From: an uncultured Bacilli bacterium
Lineage (GTDB): Bacteria > Bacillota_I > Bacilli_A > RF39 > UBA660
Length of the DNA stretch: 14,410 bases
Assembly: GCA_947628075.1 (NCBI GenBank)
Contig: CANQYF010000023.1
Location: 1-14,410, forward strand
Direction of reading: 5' to 3'
Of this stretch, positions 14,085 through 14,410 are shown in pieces. Each line of letters starts with the position of its first letter. Within the stretch, counting starts at the first letter, position 1. The notes under the pieces were generated by a model, which had not been told where the DNA came from, searched no databases, and worked only from the letters and a program-made list of their open reading frames with translations. Position numbers and translations under genes: made by a program.

Positions 14085-14410
14085 TCATTTTAACTCCTCA
14101 ATGGCAATCCACTTGGCTCCTAATGAATCTTGACCATCACTAGTTTCTTTAACAGTCTCACCGTCAATCTCAACAATGTATATTATGCCAATATGATGCA
14201 TATTTTCCATCTCTTCGTGATGTAGCCAATTTACTACTACTGAATTAGCATCAAATAAATTAAATGATTTGATATTTACTCCAGTTTCTTCCAACAATTC
14301 TCTTTTTAATGTTTCAACTGGTTTTTCACCATGTTCAATACTTCCACCAGGCAAATCATATTTACCAGTATATGCCCCTCTTGATTTTTTAACTAACAAA
14401 AAAATCAAGA
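14085..14410 (-). CDS. NUDIX hydrolase, 5' end off the window
   Basis: This is the C-terminal 108 or so codons of a NUDIX protein, which hydrolyses a nucleoside diphosphate linked to another group. The Nudix box G-x5-E-x7-R-E-x-x-E-E-x-G is complete in GGSIEHGEKPVETLKRELLEETGV. The preceding VKKSRGAYTGKYDLPGG and the following IIYIVEIDGE...SLGAKWIAIEEL are typical of the MutT/ADP-ribose-like group, whose substrate cannot be told from this. The first codon in the window that could start translation is TTG at 14408, in the middle of the first beta-strand, so the real start is beyond the right edge. It ends with TGA and is followed by a terminator. It is probably cargo of the element in cotE, unless the second element boundary lies between it and the recombinase. 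Confidence 0.9.
   Translation of the reverse strand, partial: LIFLLVKKSRGAYTGKYDLPGGSIEHGEKPVETLKRELLEETGVNIKSFNLFDANSVVVNWLHHEEMENMHHIGIIYIVEIDGETVKETSDGQDSLGAKWIAIEELK

Larger units (their letters stand above)
12075..14410. mobile_element. Serine-recombinase element inserted in cotE, right end beyond the window
   Basis: The element begins at the cotE junction with the recombinase gene, then a 39-codon ORF and a NUDIX hydrolase gene that leaves the window. No 5' cotE fragment is found up to 14410, so the element is larger than 2.3 kb. Placement of the recombinase gene at the end of the element, beside the att junction, is normal for integrases of this class. No phage, conjugation or replication genes are visible in this part, so its type is open. 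Confidence 0.7.

Noticed and set aside
14034..14088. A 17-codon ORF overlapping the NUDIX stop (ATGA)
   Set aside because: It lies almost wholly inside the terminator hairpin, has no supporting homology and is very short.
1..14410. Mycoplasma-type code with UGA as tryptophan
   Set aside because: Tryptophans in conserved positions are TGG, and the NUDIX gene ends at TGA in the expected place.
1..14410. CRISPR arrays, tRNA or rRNA genes
   Set aside because: No regularly spaced repeats and no tRNA- or rRNA-like segments were seen in the short intergenic gaps.

Overview
The window is very AT-rich, uses the ordinary bacterial code (tryptophan is TGG, the NUDIX gene stops at TGA), and carries Firmicutes-type housekeeping genes (DnaD, MutM, Pol I, KhpA next to S16) together with two spore-formation genes, a pro-sigma-K and a CotE spore-coat gene. 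This points to an endospore-forming, low-GC member of the Bacilli, possibly an Erysipelotrichales/RF39-like gut lineage. The phylum-level call is inference from gene content; the finer placement is a guess.

Left part (1-6100, all minus strand): a DNA replication/repair and tRNA-maturation cluster read in the order polA, mutM, cca, dnaD, nth, with short gaps or overlaps, followed by a separate Xre-type regulator that runs off the left edge. Several true starts lie inside the longest ORFs. The clearest is mutM, whose catalytic N-terminal proline requires the internal GTG start. Divergent from polA, sigK (plus strand) has a membrane-binding pro-sequence and a good sigma-E-type promoter.

Middle (6957-11630): an Rpn-family nuclease gene; a small heat-shock gene with a CIRCE-like operator over its promoter and a hairpin at the mRNA 5' end; an unrecognised single-pass membrane protein; a long polyprenyl diphosphate synthase whose first ~210 residues resemble a degenerate IspH/LytB domain; and an rpsP-khpA operon with a strong promoter and its own terminator.

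Right part (11634-14410): the 3' portion of cotE, without its first ~40 codons or any start site, directly abuts a large serine recombinase gene read in the same direction. Upstream of the recombinase lie a 39-codon ORF, a terminator and a NUDIX hydrolase gene leaving the right edge. The simplest reading is a site-specific element integrated inside cotE, with the recombinase next to the att junction and the 5' part of cotE beyond the right edge. This is the arrangement of sporulation gene-intervening elements such as skin in sigK. Here sigK is intact and cotE is split, so precise excision in the mother cell might rebuild the coat gene. That split gene and the IspH-like/prenyltransferase fusion are the two observations most worth following.
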